64,000 nt of DNA, taken from Gemmatimonadetes bacterium 2013_60CM_65_52 (GTDB lineage: Bacteria > Gemmatimonadota > Gemmatimonadetes > Gemmatimonadales > Gemmatimonadaceae). Each line of letters begins with the position of its first letter. Position 1 is the first letter of the stretch. Shown here one piece after another: positions 38,381 to 46,941 of this stretch. Both the position numbers and the translations under genes were made by a program. The notes below the pieces were generated by a model. That model was not told the origin of the DNA. It was given only the letters and a program-made list of their open reading frames with translations, and ran no database searches. The DNA lies in the NCBI GenBank assembly GCA_002215645.1, contig NGFI01000004.1, positions 1-64,000 on the forward strand. The letters are read 5' to 3'.

Positions 38381-40686
38381 CAGTACGCCTGCCCGATCGA
38401 CAGATGCAGCGTGAACCGGTTGAGGATGCCGCCGACTCCTCCCCCGCTGCCCATCGGGGAGAATCGCTTGGGAATGTCGAGCGGGACCAGCTCGCGCTTC
38501 CCGTTGCGAATGATCTCCGTGACGACGGCAAGGCTTTGCGCGCGCGATGGATTGAAGCCAAGGTCGACACGGATTGGCCCGACCGACGAGTAGTACCGGA
38601 ATCCGAAGCCCGGCGTGATTGCCCACGTGCCGCGCACCAGATTCGCGAGCGTCTGTACTCCGCCGAGTGGGTCGAGTGCGCGCTCACCGACCGCGGCGCC
38701 GTCCAGAAACACGGCGCCGCCGATATTGTCGAGAATTGGCAACGGGAAGCGATATTCGATGCTTCCCTCCAGCAGCGACGTTCCGCCGAGCGGCCGCGGA
38801 GTGAACTTGTCATCGCCCACCGGTGCGCCGGAGGAATCGGTGATGAAGTTGGGATCGCAGAACCGGATGGCGGCCGTGTTGACGTCGCAGGGCTCGCCGG
38901 TGGCCGTGCGCGAATGGGCGAGATAGATCCGCGGCAGCGTGAGGATGCGTGGCCCGAGTTGGTTCTCACCATATCCGCGCACCGACTGCGAGCCGCCCGC
39001 GTAGAACCGCTTGCGCGGGTGGAGTACCGGCTCGCCCTGTGTCGTGCCGCCGCCGGCGAGCGCGCGAACGAAACCGGTCCGGAGATGCATGGCGAGCACC
39101 GCTTTGCGCTGGCCAAGGCGCGAGTACAACGTGCCCTCCGCATAGGCGCGGTTATATCGGTAATCCGACACCGTGAACGAGGACGCATGCTCCAGCTCGG
39201 CGCGCGCAGTGTATCCACGCGTCGGCGACAACGGCTGATCGGAGCGATCCACCTGAGCCTGCGCCACGAGCGGCGACAGACGCTGATGCGACCGCAAAGC
39301 GCCGATGGTCGTCGTGTCGCACACGCCGAAGTTGACACAGAAATACGGTCCACCCGCTTCGACCCGTGTCACCTCGAAGCGATACGAGAGGCTCGCCGGC
39401 GCGCGTATGCCCAGCGTGCGCGTGTACGTGAGATTTCCGCCGTACGTGCGGTCGATGACCACGGAAGGCAGTGCGTGCCGCTGCGCAAAGGCGCCGATGG
39501 CGAGCGCGTTGCGCGGACGCTGGAGCCATGCGGGCTGCCGCAGCTCGACGCTCGCCTGCCACGTGGGCTGGAGGAACGCTCCGGCGTCTCCCGTGACGGT
39601 CGTATCGGCATCCACGCGATGAAAGAGGCCCCGTCCGTTGAACCCTTGTGCGCCGAGATTGCTCACGCCAAGGGAGAAGTCGAGCCGGCGCGCGCCGCCG
39701 AAGAGGTTGTAGTGCGAGTAGCTCGTGGCCGTCTGCATGAAGTCCACGGTGTTGAAGCCCACGCTGACCTTCGCCTCGTGCAGGGCCGCCTCGCGCAGCA
39801 CCACGCTCACCGTCTTCACGCTGTCGAAGGTCGGCGGCACCTCGAGCACCGCGAGCTTGAACAGGTTCGACTCGTAGAGGTTCCGCTGGCTCTCGAGCAT
39901 CGCGCTCCGGCGGAAGAGATCCCCGGGGCGGAAGCTGAGCGAGTTCATCACCGTGCGCGGCGCGATCTGATCCGCGCCGTGGATCACGATCTCGCCCACC
40001 GTCGTGACATGATTCGGAACGACATGCAGCCGCACGCGAGCCGTGTGCGCGATGGGATCAACCGCGGTGGACGTATCGATCAGCGCATCCGCGTACCCGA
40101 GGTCCCACAGGGCGTTCTGAAACTGGATGCGGGTGGAATCCAGCTCGAACAGATCGAGCGGCCGTCCACTCTCGACGAGCGTCAGCTGTTTGGCCTTCTT
40201 CGCGGAGATGAGCAACGAGTCGTAGGCGACGGCGACATCCGTGACCATCGTGGGCTGCCCTTCGCGGATGTCGAAGCGGACCACGACCTGTCCATCGCTG
40301 ATCCGCGTGACCGTCGTGTCCACCTGCGCCTCACGAAAGCCCTCGCGGTAGTAGAACACGCGAATGCGCAGGACGTCGCGCTTGAGCTCCTGCCGATTCA
40401 GGTAGTGCCGCTCCTCGAACCCGCGATAGCGCGTGAACCGGCAGAAGGGGACGAGGATGATCGAGCGGCAGCGCGTGGACTCGGTGTAGATGCTCGCCTG
40501 CAGCTCCCGGACGTCGATGGCATCGCTCACGCCGGCGAACTGCACGTCCCGCACTTCCGGCGCGGGCGCGACGTCGTGGAGGGGAAGCTGGGCGCGAGAG
40601 ACGGGCGGCGCAGCAAGGGCGCTCACCACCAGGGCGAGCGCCCATCGCCCTGTTCGGCGAAAACGAGGCATGGCGAGCCCAGTCAT
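38380..40686 (-). CDS. Omp85/BamA-family outer membrane protein (TamA-like)
   Basis: This 768-residue protein has a signal peptide (hydrophobic 14-30, then SRAQ), POTRA-type domains at about 40-330 and a C-terminal 16-strand barrel. The conserved lid-loop motif appears as YAGGSQSVRGYGENQLGP. The final residue is Tyr after a strand, slightly different from the usual terminal Phe. It inserts or exports outer-membrane proteins. Translational coupling to tamB argues for the TamA role rather than BamA. A second ATG at 40671 is possible. No clear ribosome site is seen. Confidence 0.9.
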   Translation of the reverse strand: MTGLAMPRFRRTGRWALALVVSALAAPPVSRAQLPLHDVAPAPEVRDVQFAGVSDAIDVRELQASIYTESTRCRSIILVPFCRFTRYRGFEERHYLNRQELKRDVLRIRVFYYREGFREAQVDTTVTRISDGQVVVRFDIREGQPTMVTDVAVAYDSLLISAKKAKQLTLVESGRPLDLFELDSTRIQFQNALWDLGYADALIDTSTAVDPIAHTARVRLHVVPNHVTTVGEIVIHGADQIAPRTVMNSLSFRPGDLFRRSAMLESQRNLYESNLFKLAVLEVPPTFDSVKTVSVVLREAALHEAKVSVGFNTVDFMQTATSYSHYNLFGGARRLDFSLGVSNLGAQGFNGRGLFHRVDADTTVTGDAGAFLQPTWQASVELRQPAWLQRPRNALAIGAFAQRHALPSVVIDRTYGGNLTYTRTLGIRAPASLSYRFEVTRVEAGGPYFCVNFGVCDTTTIGALRSHQRLSPLVAQAQVDRSDQPLSPTRGYTARAELEHASSFTVSDYRYNRAYAEGTLYSRLGQRKAVLAMHLRTGFVRALAGGGTTQGEPVLHPRKRFYAGGSQSVRGYGENQLGPRILTLPRIYLAHSRTATGEPCDVNTAAIRFCDPNFITDSSGAPVGDDKFTPRPLGGTSLLEGSIEYRFPLPILDNIGGAVFLDGAAVGERALDPLGGVQTLANLVRGTWAITPGFGFRYYSSVGPIRVDLGFNPSRAQSLAVVTEIIRNGKRELVPLDIPKRFSPMGSGGGVGGILNRFTLHLSIGQAY

Positions 40687-40714
40687 AGCAAGGAGAACGC
40701 CAGCGGATACGACA

Positions 40715-40793
40715 GTAGGTCGGTAGGACGGTAGGGCGGTAGGTCAGCAAACGCCGTTGCCGATCTACCCACCTACCCACCTACCGTCCTACA
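40715..40793 (+). repeat. Inverted arrays of an 8-nt GTAGGNNG unit at the rho stop codon
   Basis: Four tandem 8-nt units (GTAGGTCG, GTAGGACG, GTAGGGCG, GTAGGTCA) cover 40715-40746. Four more in the opposite orientation cover about 40762-40793 and run into the rho stop codon at 40789-40791. The arrays can pair, for example GTAGGACGGTAGG with CCTACCGTCCTAC. The hairpin lies in the 102-nt gap between rho and the Omp85 gene and may act as terminator or processing site. Confidence 0.8.
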
Positions 40794-42348
40794 GTCCTGA
40801 CAGCAGCGTATCGTTGTTCGGCGTATTGGCGATGCGCTTGATGAGCCACTCCATGCCCGCCTGCGGCGGCATCTGACCGAGCCCGCGCCGCAGGGTGTAC
40901 ACGTGCTCGAGCTGGTCGGGGCGGAAGAGCTTCTCCTCGCGCCGGGTGCCGCTCGTCGCAATGTCGATCGCCGGATAGATGCGCTTCTCGGCGAGCGAGC
41001 GATCCAGCTTGATCTCGCAATTGCCGGTGCCCTTGAACTCCTCGAAGATCACGTCGTCCATGCGGGAGCCGGTCTCCACCAGCGCCGTGGCGATGATCGT
41101 CAGCGAGCCGCCGCCCGAGCTTGGCGCGACCGACCGCGCGGAGCCGAAGAACGCCTTCGGCTTGGCCATGGCCGTGGCGTCGAGGCCGCCCGACATTGTC
41201 CGCCCCGTGCCACGCTCCGCCGTGTTGTGCGCCCGTGCCATTCTCGTGAGAGAATCGAGCACGATGACCACGTCCTTGCCCAGCTCCACGAGTCGGCGCG
41301 AGCGCTCCAGCACCATCTCGGTGACTTCGACATGCCGCTGCGCGGGCTGATCGAAGCTCGATGCGATGACTTCTCCCACGCCCCACGAGATGGCTTCGCT
41401 CACCTCTTCCGGACGCTCGTCCACCAGGAGTATCAGCAGACTCGCCTCGGTATGATTCAGCGCGATGCCTTCGGTGATCGCGTGCAGCAGCGTGGTCTTG
41501 CCCGCTCGCGCCGGCGCCACGATGAGTGCGCGCTGTCCGTACCCGATTGGTGCGATGAGATCGATGGCGCGCCGGATGAGCTCAGCGCCGGCCTTGGCCG
41601 GACGCCCCGTCTCCAGATGCAGCTTCCGCTCTGGATAGGTGGCGATCAGTGTGTTGAACTCGGGGCGTCGCGATGCGCTGGCGGGATCCTGCCCATTGAT
41701 CGCGAGCACGTCGATGAGCGCGGTGCGGCCCCGTGGATCCCGTCCGGTGGTGCCCTGAACTTCATCACTCTTCCTGAGCCCGAACTGGCGAACGAGATGC
41801 GGTGGCACGTAGGCATCGCCATTGTCGGCGAGATAGCTGGCCTGGGCCCGCCGCACGAATCCGCCGTCTCGTGCCGGATCGAACCATCCCGTGGTCTCTC
41901 CGGTCGGCACCAGCGCGACGGGGGCCGGTGGCGGTCCTCCCTGCGGCCGTTCGGTCGCTTGTCCCGGATCGCGGCGCCCTCGGCCACGATTGCGGCGTCC
42001 TCGTCGGCCGTTCTGGTGCGGAAACCGGTGCCCTCCCCCATAACCGCCGTCTCGTCCCGACTCCTGCGGTGACGTGGGCGAGTTGCCCTGCACGACGGCG
42101 TCAGTGGTGCCTCCGGCTGCCTCGCCGGCGTCTCCCGATCCGCCGCCTTCAGTGCCCGGCGGACCTTCGGTGTCGCGCGGGGGACGCTCCAGCGGAGCCT
42201 CCGTTGCCGTCACCGGCTCGACGGAGTCTCCAGTCCCCTCGCCGGATGCATTGCGATAGGGATTGTCCTCTCCGCCATTCTCGTCCGCGGGACGTTGATA
42301 CGGTTTGCTTCCGCGGCCACGACGTGGTGGGCGCCGACGTTCATTCAT
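40789..42348 (-). CDS. rho: Transcription termination factor Rho with disordered N-terminal extension
   Basis: This protein of about 519 residues has the Rho RNA-binding domain (from about residue 145: GWFDPARDGGFVRRA, YVPPHLVRQFGLRKSDEV) and ATPase domain. Walker A is APARAGKTT with K284, and Walker B is VVIVLDSLTRMARAHN. The C-terminus has FEEFKGTGNCEIKLDRS and the LLSGL end. The first ~140 residues are Gly/Arg/Pro-rich (RRGRRNRGRGRRD). No Rho N-terminal helix bundle is recognisable. An ATG at 42414 would add 22 residues; 42348 was preferred. Rho terminates transcription genome-wide. Confidence 0.95.
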   Translation of the reverse strand: MNERRRPPRRGRGSKPYQRPADENGGEDNPYRNASGEGTGDSVEPVTATEAPLERPPRDTEGPPGTEGGGSGDAGEAAGGTTDAVVQGNSPTSPQESGRDGGYGGGHRFPHQNGRRGRRNRGRGRRDPGQATERPQGGPPPAPVALVPTGETTGWFDPARDGGFVRRAQASYLADNGDAYVPPHLVRQFGLRKSDEVQGTTGRDPRGRTALIDVLAINGQDPASASRRPEFNTLIATYPERKLHLETGRPAKAGAELIRRAIDLIAPIGYGQRALIVAPARAGKTTLLHAITEGIALNHTEASLLILLVDERPEEVSEAISWGVGEVIASSFDQPAQRHVEVTEMVLERSRRLVELGKDVVIVLDSLTRMARAHNTAERGTGRTMSGGLDATAMAKPKAFFGSARSVAPSSGGGSLTIIATALVETGSRMDDVIFEEFKGTGNCEIKLDRSLAEKRIYPAIDIATSGTRREEKLFRPDQLEHVYTLRRGLGQMPPQAGMEWLIKRIANTPNNDTLLSGL

Positions 42349-42895
42349 GCAGCGTGTATTCCGAATGGGTGAATTGCTCGTGGTGGCGCACGGGGCGCCC
42401 ACGTCCTGCTCCAACGTTGGTTACGGTCGCTTCATCGCTGACCTGCATGTCACTGCGGGGGCCGCACGGCCACGGGCCATGCGGAACGCGAGCTGTGACG
42501 GTTCGTGCGACGCGATCGGTGCTTTGCTTCGTACGTCCGTCGGGCGCGGAACTCACACGCGGGGTCGGACGCTGGTCCTGCTGTGGCGCGGCGCTTCGAC
42601 GTGCTGGTGCGACCGCTCGCTGGCGGAGCACTGGGATTGCCGCGGAACAATCTCGACTGGTCGGACGCGAAACGCGATCGGACCGCCGGACGCATCGAGT
42701 ATCGCTACGGCGACCGATTCGCGCAACCCACCCCGGCGTGAGCGAACATCATGCCGGAGCCGCCCAACCCTGCTGGAACGGCCTCAGGAGAGCGGTAGTC
42801 AAGACCAGTACCCGGTACCCAGCACTCGGTAAAACGACGTATCCGGTACTTGATCTCCGGAGAGTCTCGAAGTGGTGACATCTGATCCGACCAGC
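42349..42895. other. Non-coding stretch upstream of rho
   Basis: These 547 nt lie between the start of rho and the end of the histidine-phosphotransfer-like gene. No convincing gene was found: open frames on both strands lack ribosome sites and family resemblance. It holds dispersed element copy C. Part may be a long rho leader, as rho is often autoregulated, but no structure could be assigned. Confidence 0.5.
42794..42847 (-). repeat. Dispersed 54-bp element (copy C)
   Basis: On the minus strand it reads TACCGGATACGTCG, then TTTTACCGAGTGC and GGGTACCGGGTACTGG. It matches copy A (14079-14132) at 48 of 54 positions and copy B (26750-26803) at 42 of the first 48. Confidence 0.85.
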
Positions 42896-43345
42896 CTACC
42901 CGATTACGGTTCCATCTCCCGCGAGCAGCCTCGACAGCGTCACCAGCCGCCGCGTCAACTCTAGGATGCGATCCACCGCGGCACGCGGCTCCTCTGCCAG
43001 CGGCTCGAACCCCAACAACTGCGCCTCGGCCAGAAGCGCCGTGAGTGGGTTGTTGAACGCGTGCTGAAGGTTGCGGGCGCTCGCGCCATACGCGTACTGA
43101 CGACGCACGCGCTGCAGCTCGCGCGCGGCGGCATCTCCTGCGGCCACCGGCATGGGCAGGGACGGCTCGTACCCCGTCTTCGAGGCGCGCTCGGCCTCGA
43201 GGGCCAGGACGATCTGCTCGGCGTTGCCGTCCGGGATGAGGCGCGCGATGAGATCACGGGCGATCGCGTGCTCGGTCGCAGGTGCCGAGGTGAGATCACC
43301 TGCATGCGACACGACGTCACTGTTCGCCGAATAACTTTCGAGCAT
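42896..43345 (-). CDS. Stand-alone histidine-kinase dimerisation-like protein without ATPase domain
   Basis: This 149-residue protein has an H-box-like segment LQHAFNNPLTALLAEAQLL at about 93-111, with candidate phospho-acceptor H95, and then a second helix LELTRRLVTLSRLL. That is the two-helix HisKA dimerisation unit of sensor kinases, but no HATPase domain follows and none is nearby. The first 80 residues are helical and unknown. It may act as a phosphotransfer protein like Spo0B or ChpT, which is inference. The start ATG at 43345 overlaps the ATG of the divergent next gene; GGGAG lies 8 nt upstream on this strand. Confidence 0.7.
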   Translation of the reverse strand: MLESYSANSDVVSHAGDLTSAPATEHAIARDLIARLIPDGNAEQIVLALEAERASKTGYEPSLPMPVAAGDAAARELQRVRRQYAYGASARNLQHAFNNPLTALLAEAQLLGFEPLAEEPRAAVDRILELTRRLVTLSRLLAGDGTVIG

Positions 43346-43934
43346 GCCCCTTTCTCCCGATCTGGGTGCCGAACTCGCCGATGCTGTCCAAGAGTATCGG
43401 CACACCGGCGACATTGCCGCACTGTTCGAGCGCGTGAAGAATCTTTCCGCCGCCGCGGATCCGGATGCGCTCGTTGCTGCCTCCGCCGCATACCGCGATT
43501 ACCCGGAAGTCGTCATTCCCGTGTACGAGTGTGTCGTGGCGGCACGGCCACAGGACGCTCAAGCAATCGTGGTACTCGCAAACGCTTATTGGCTCACTGG
43601 CCGTGGCTCGGAGGTGGTTGGAGGGCTCGCCGTGCGGGCCATCGCCGCCGACGCGAATAATCGCGGGGCGTGGCATCTGTGGGCCCTGAGTGAGTCCGAC
43701 CCGCGAGAGCGGGTAGCGCGGTGGCAGCGGGTGGCGGCCCAGTTTCCCGCCGATCAGCTCGCGCGCGCGGCGCTCGCGGACAACGCGACGAGCCTTGCCG
43801 GCGCCGAGCACGACCCGCTGGCGCTCGACCTGGCGGTTCGGACCTATGAGCAGCTCTGGGCCGAAGCGAGTCGCGACGAGGAGCGAAAGGCCCTCGAGGA
43901 GACCATCACGAAGCTGAAAGGCTGGACGCTCTGA
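43344..43934 (+). CDS. Helical-repeat (TPR-like) protein
   Basis: This 196-residue cytoplasmic protein has paired helices (ADAVQEYRHTGDIAALFERV, QAIVVLANAYWLTG) that resemble TPR units. No known family was recognised. Its ATG (43344-43346) and the ATG of the minus-strand neighbour (43345-43343) lie in the same CATG. No ribosome site precedes it, and an AATAAC-like -10 near 43330 suggests a leaderless mRNA. It is convergent with the REC-only gene. Confidence 0.72.
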   Translation: MPLSPDLGAELADAVQEYRHTGDIAALFERVKNLSAAADPDALVAASAAYRDYPEVVIPVYECVVAARPQDAQAIVVLANAYWLTGRGSEVVGGLAVRAIAADANNRGAWHLWALSESDPRERVARWQRVAAQFPADQLARAALADNATSLAGAEHDPLALDLAVRTYEQLWAEASRDEERKALEETITKLKGWTL

Positions 43935-43973
43935 GGCGGGAGACATCCACCGCGACCTCGAACGAGCGAGTCG

Positions 43974-44369
43974 TTACGCGCTCTGGCCGTGGGCGCGCTT
44001 GGGCGCGATGTCAGCGACGGCACCGATGAGTTCCCGGAGCTCGAACGGCTTCCGGATGTAAGGGCACTTGCACGAGAGGATGAGGCGGTGCGCACGCTCG
44101 CTGATGTCGCCGGACATGAACAGCGTCCGCCGGCGCAGGTGCGGGTGACTCGCGGCCGCCAGCTCGAACACCACGTCGCCCCGCGTGTCGGGGATCCGCA
44201 GGTCGATGAGCATGACGTCCACATACTCCGTGCGCAGTAGGGAGAGCGCGGCGTCGCCCGACTGTGCCGACAGCACGTCGTACCCCGCGCGGCTGAGCGC
44301 GATCGTGAGCGCGCGACAGATCGCGGGTTCGTCATCGACGACAAGTATGCGAATGCGATGCGACTCCAT
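43974..44369 (-). CDS. Single-domain response regulator (REC only)
   Basis: This 131-residue receiver domain has acidic pocket D12/D13 (VVDDEP), phospho-acceptor D56 (VMLIDLRIPD), the switch Ser in FMSGD at about 86 and the conserved Lys in YIRKPF at about 107. There is no output domain. GAGG lies 5 nt before the ATG at 44369. An earlier ATG at 44435 overlaps the stop of the AraC gene (ATGA) and would add 22 residues. It is probably co-transcribed with that regulator. Confidence 0.9.
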   Translation of the reverse strand: MESHRIRILVVDDEPAICRALTIALSRAGYDVLSAQSGDAALSLLRTEYVDVMLIDLRIPDTRGDVVFELAAASHPHLRRRTLFMSGDISERAHRLILSCKCPYIRKPFELRELIGAVADIAPKRAHGQSA

Positions 44370-44431
44370 CCATCCTCGGTACGTTCTCGTTCCATCGATC
44401 CGGTGGGCTCCGTCCGGCTGCGGACGTCGTC

Positions 44432-45232
44432 TCATACCGGCTCGGGCACTTCTTCCTCACTTTCTGCCTGCCGCAGGTGGTCCGCAAGGAGTCGGACGAA
44501 CAGCTCGGGTGGAACGTCGCGCCGGATGTCCTTCGGCACGCGGCCCGTCCACTCGTACAACAGGTGGCTCAGCGTATCGGGGCTGGAATAGCCGAGCTTG
44601 ACCGTGATCTCCTTCAACCTGCTTCCCGGCTCCCGCAACAGCGTGTAGGCCCGCAGCAGCCGCGCACACACGATGAGATGTCGCGGTTGCAAACCCACCG
44701 GCATGGTATGCCGATAGAGCGTGCGGGGCGCCATCCCCGCCAGCCGCGCCAGCTCCTGACTGTTTTTCACCCGCGCCGGGGAGCGAAAGAGGTGCTCGAC
44801 GGCCCGGGTCACTACGATCGGCAGGCGGCGAAGTGTCGCTGCCAACTCCTGCAACATCAACTCGGCCATCGGATGCGCCGGAACGCGCTCGATGAGGTCG
44901 AGAAACCGCTTCGGCTCGTCATCGAACCGATTGAGGACTACGTGCTGCACTCCGAGTCTGGCGAGCCGTATGGTGACGCGCACCGCGGAGGGAGCGAGCG
45001 TCGTGTAGACCACCACCGGCAGGGTAGGACGCTGCGCAATGAGCTCCTCGATCGAGTCCGTCATGTGTCCTTCGCGCTGGGCGGGGTCGATCACAAGCAG
45101 ATCGAAGACGTGTGCGCGGAGGAGCCCGTGGAGCTCTGAGACATCTGTCGCCGCCTCAAGCGAGTGTGCGTCGCCCAGGACGTGACGGAGATGCGTGAGA
45201 AGATTATCTGGCAGAAGAGCTACGACGTGCAC
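44432..45232 (-). CDS. AraC-type regulator with receiver-like N-terminal domain
   Basis: This 266-residue protein has an N-terminal half patterned like a receiver domain (MHVVALLPDN, DLLVIDPAQ with D49, LPVVVYTTL). It lacks the paired acidic residues and the conserved Lys, so it is probably a pseudo-receiver. The C-terminal ~100 residues are an AraC helix-turn-helix domain: ELARLAGMAPRTLYRH, then EITVKLGYSSPDTLSHLLYEWTG. The start is GTG. It is upstream of the REC-only gene and divergent from the small lipoprotein. Confidence 0.85.
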   Translation of the reverse strand: MHVVALLPDNLLTHLRHVLGDAHSLEAATDVSELHGLLRAHVFDLLVIDPAQREGHMTDSIEELIAQRPTLPVVVYTTLAPSAVRVTIRLARLGVQHVVLNRFDDEPKRFLDLIERVPAHPMAELMLQELAATLRRLPIVVTRAVEHLFRSPARVKNSQELARLAGMAPRTLYRHTMPVGLQPRHLIVCARLLRAYTLLREPGSRLKEITVKLGYSSPDTLSHLLYEWTGRVPKDIRRDVPPELFVRLLADHLRQAESEEEVPEPV

Positions 45233-45365
45233 TTCGAGTCGCGACAGAGGATTGGCGCAAAATCCGGGATTTTTGTCACAAAACTCCGGTTTACGCCACG
45301 CGCCACGACCCTAGCCTACGGACGTGGTTTCCCTCCAACGCTACATCCCACCAACGGAGCCGTCC

Positions 45366-45497
45366 ATGTCCCGCCGTACGATCGCCTTTGTTGTTGTCGC
45401 TCTTGCCTCCCTGGTTGTCTCTGCTTGTGGCTCGTCGCCGACGGCGCCGAGAAACGAATGCCCCATCGTGACGGTCGGCGGAAGCGGTTTCTGCTAA
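45366..45497 (+). CDS. 43-residue lipoprotein with three cysteines
   Basis: This tiny frame encodes MSRRTIAFVVVALASLVVSAC (given here to the lipobox, 21 residues in two parts: MSRRTIAFVV and VALASLVVSAC). The mature part of 23 residues begins at that Cys and has two more Cys near its end (NECPIV, GGSGFC). The signal is textbook type II. GGAG lies 7 nt before the ATG. It lies alone between the AraC regulator and a TPR protein. A 7-bp stem (GCCGGCG/CGCCGGC) follows the stop without a T-run. The function is unknown. Confidence 0.6.
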   Translation: MSRRTIAFVVVALASLVVSACGSSPTAPRNECPIVTVGGSGFC

Positions 45498-45523
45498 ATC
45501 GCCGGCGCCTGCCGCCGGCCGCC

Positions 45524-46747
45524 CTAGGTTACTGCCGATAGGATCCGCATTTCGCGCAGATCCTGGATGATTGATTTGAGGTCGCGGGGGATGTCGAATG
45601 CCGCGGGCTCCTGCCACACCCGCCGTCCTGCCGTTTCGTTGGCCGCCAATGCTTCCTCGGCGGCGAAGACGAGATGGTTGAATGCGTGGCGGGTGGCGGA
45701 AGCATGGGCGCGTCCCAGCCAGTCGCGCGCTTGGTCGCCACGTCCGAACACCTGGTAGGCGCGCCCCGCGTGCAGCTCGAACTGCGTCTGCAGCAGAGGC
45801 GGCAGCGCCGCCGCCGCCAACTGCTGGCGATAGCGCTCGAACTGGAGCTCCATGCCATCCTCGGCTGAGAGCTCCATCAAGTTGATGGACGCCGCCCAAC
45901 GTTGGTACTGCTCGCGCGCGGTAGCGGCAAGAATCAGGAATGCGTCGCGCGCCGCCGATTTCACGCCAAGCATGTAGAACGATCCGGCAAGGTCGTTCAG
46001 AATACGATCCCGCTCTCTGTCGCTCACGCTGTCGCGCATCGCGTCATATGCGAAGCGCACCGCGGCGTCATACTGGCCGCGCATGTGCGCGATGTGCGCA
46101 CGGTCCTGTGTCGCCCGCGAACGGACTTCGTTGAGGCCGTACTCCGACGCGCGCGCGGCCGTCTCGTCGAGGATCGCGTCGGCCTTCGGCAAGTTGCCGC
46201 GCGTCATGATGATCTTCGCTTCGCCGATCCGTGCGCGGAGCGTACCGATCATGTCGCCATATCGATGTGCGAGCTGTCCGGCCGTCGTGAAGATATCGGC
46301 CGCTTCAGCGAAGTCGCCGAGCTCACGCAGGCAGTGGCCCCGGCGCAACAGCGCATTCACGACCAACTCATGCTCTTCCACCGGATCCTCGTGCGCGATG
46401 ATCGTGTCGTACACGTCGGCCGCCAGGGCAAACTTACCGTCGAGGTCGAGCAACTGCGCATAGGCCATCAGTCGCGGGGCCACGAGGTGAAGGTCGCCCG
46501 TGCGCGCGGAGCAAAGCGCGTCGAGCGCGCTCGTGAGAATGGCGCGCGCAGGAAGTCCCTCGGGCATCTCGTCGATGGCCGAAATCACGGACCGCACCCC
46601 CCATCCGTCGGCCGCCACGACAGCCGGACCTTCTTCCACCCACGCGTCGACGAGGCGCAGCAACACCAACCCAGCGCTTACCGCGCGCCAGTTGCCATCG
46701 TTGTCGTCCAGCAACGCGAGCTCGTCGAAGAACGGTAGGTGCCGCAT
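45524..46747 (-). CDS. TPR-like repeat protein
   Basis: This protein of about 407 residues is almost wholly helical, with repeated units such as ALLRRGHCLRELGDFAEAADI and AHIAHMRGQYDAAVRFAYDAM (each a TPR-type pair, quoted in part). No catalytic motif is seen. The ATG at 46747 has AGGA just upstream; a GTG at 46834 would add 29 residues. It belongs to a local set of helical-repeat proteins with similar Ala-rich composition, together with the large ATPase/TPR protein at 53.4 kb. Confidence 0.8.
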   Translation of the reverse strand: MRHLPFFDELALLDDNDGNWRAVSAGLVLLRLVDAWVEEGPAVVAADGWGVRSVISAIDEMPEGLPARAILTSALDALCSARTGDLHLVAPRLMAYAQLLDLDGKFALAADVYDTIIAHEDPVEEHELVVNALLRRGHCLRELGDFAEAADIFTTAGQLAHRYGDMIGTLRARIGEAKIIMTRGNLPKADAILDETAARASEYGLNEVRSRATQDRAHIAHMRGQYDAAVRFAYDAMRDSVSDRERDRILNDLAGSFYMLGVKSAARDAFLILAATAREQYQRWAASINLMELSAEDGMELQFERYRQQLAAAALPPLLQTQFELHAGRAYQVFGRGDQARDWLGRAHASATRHAFNHLVFAAEEALAANETAGRRVWQEPAAFDIPRDLKSIIQDLREMRILSAVT

Positions 46748-46941
46748 CGGTCCTGAAGAGTCGAACGCCAATGTCTTCTCCCCCACGTCGGAGTAGGTGC
46801 TTCTTGCTAAGAACAGAGCTTCGGCCACCTGCACGTTTACATCAATAGGGTTTTTCTGACTGAAATACCCTCGCTTTCTGCCGTTATCAACATCTTGTGA
46901 TCGGCAGCACTAAAGATCCATGCCGAACCGTCCCTAACGGT

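Noticed and set aside
35781-39353. Open frame of 1190 codons on the minus strand
   Set aside because: It overlaps tamB and the Omp85 gene in another frame, is Arg/Ser-rich and shows no domain. This is the usual artefact of GC-rich DNA.
38404-40734. Plus-strand open frame of 776 codons
   Set aside because: It is antisense to the Omp85 gene, with Arg/His-rich composition and no family motif.
42505-42741. 78-codon plus-strand frame upstream of rho
   Set aside because: It has no ribosome site, no recognised family and a weak alternative start codon. Left as non-coding.
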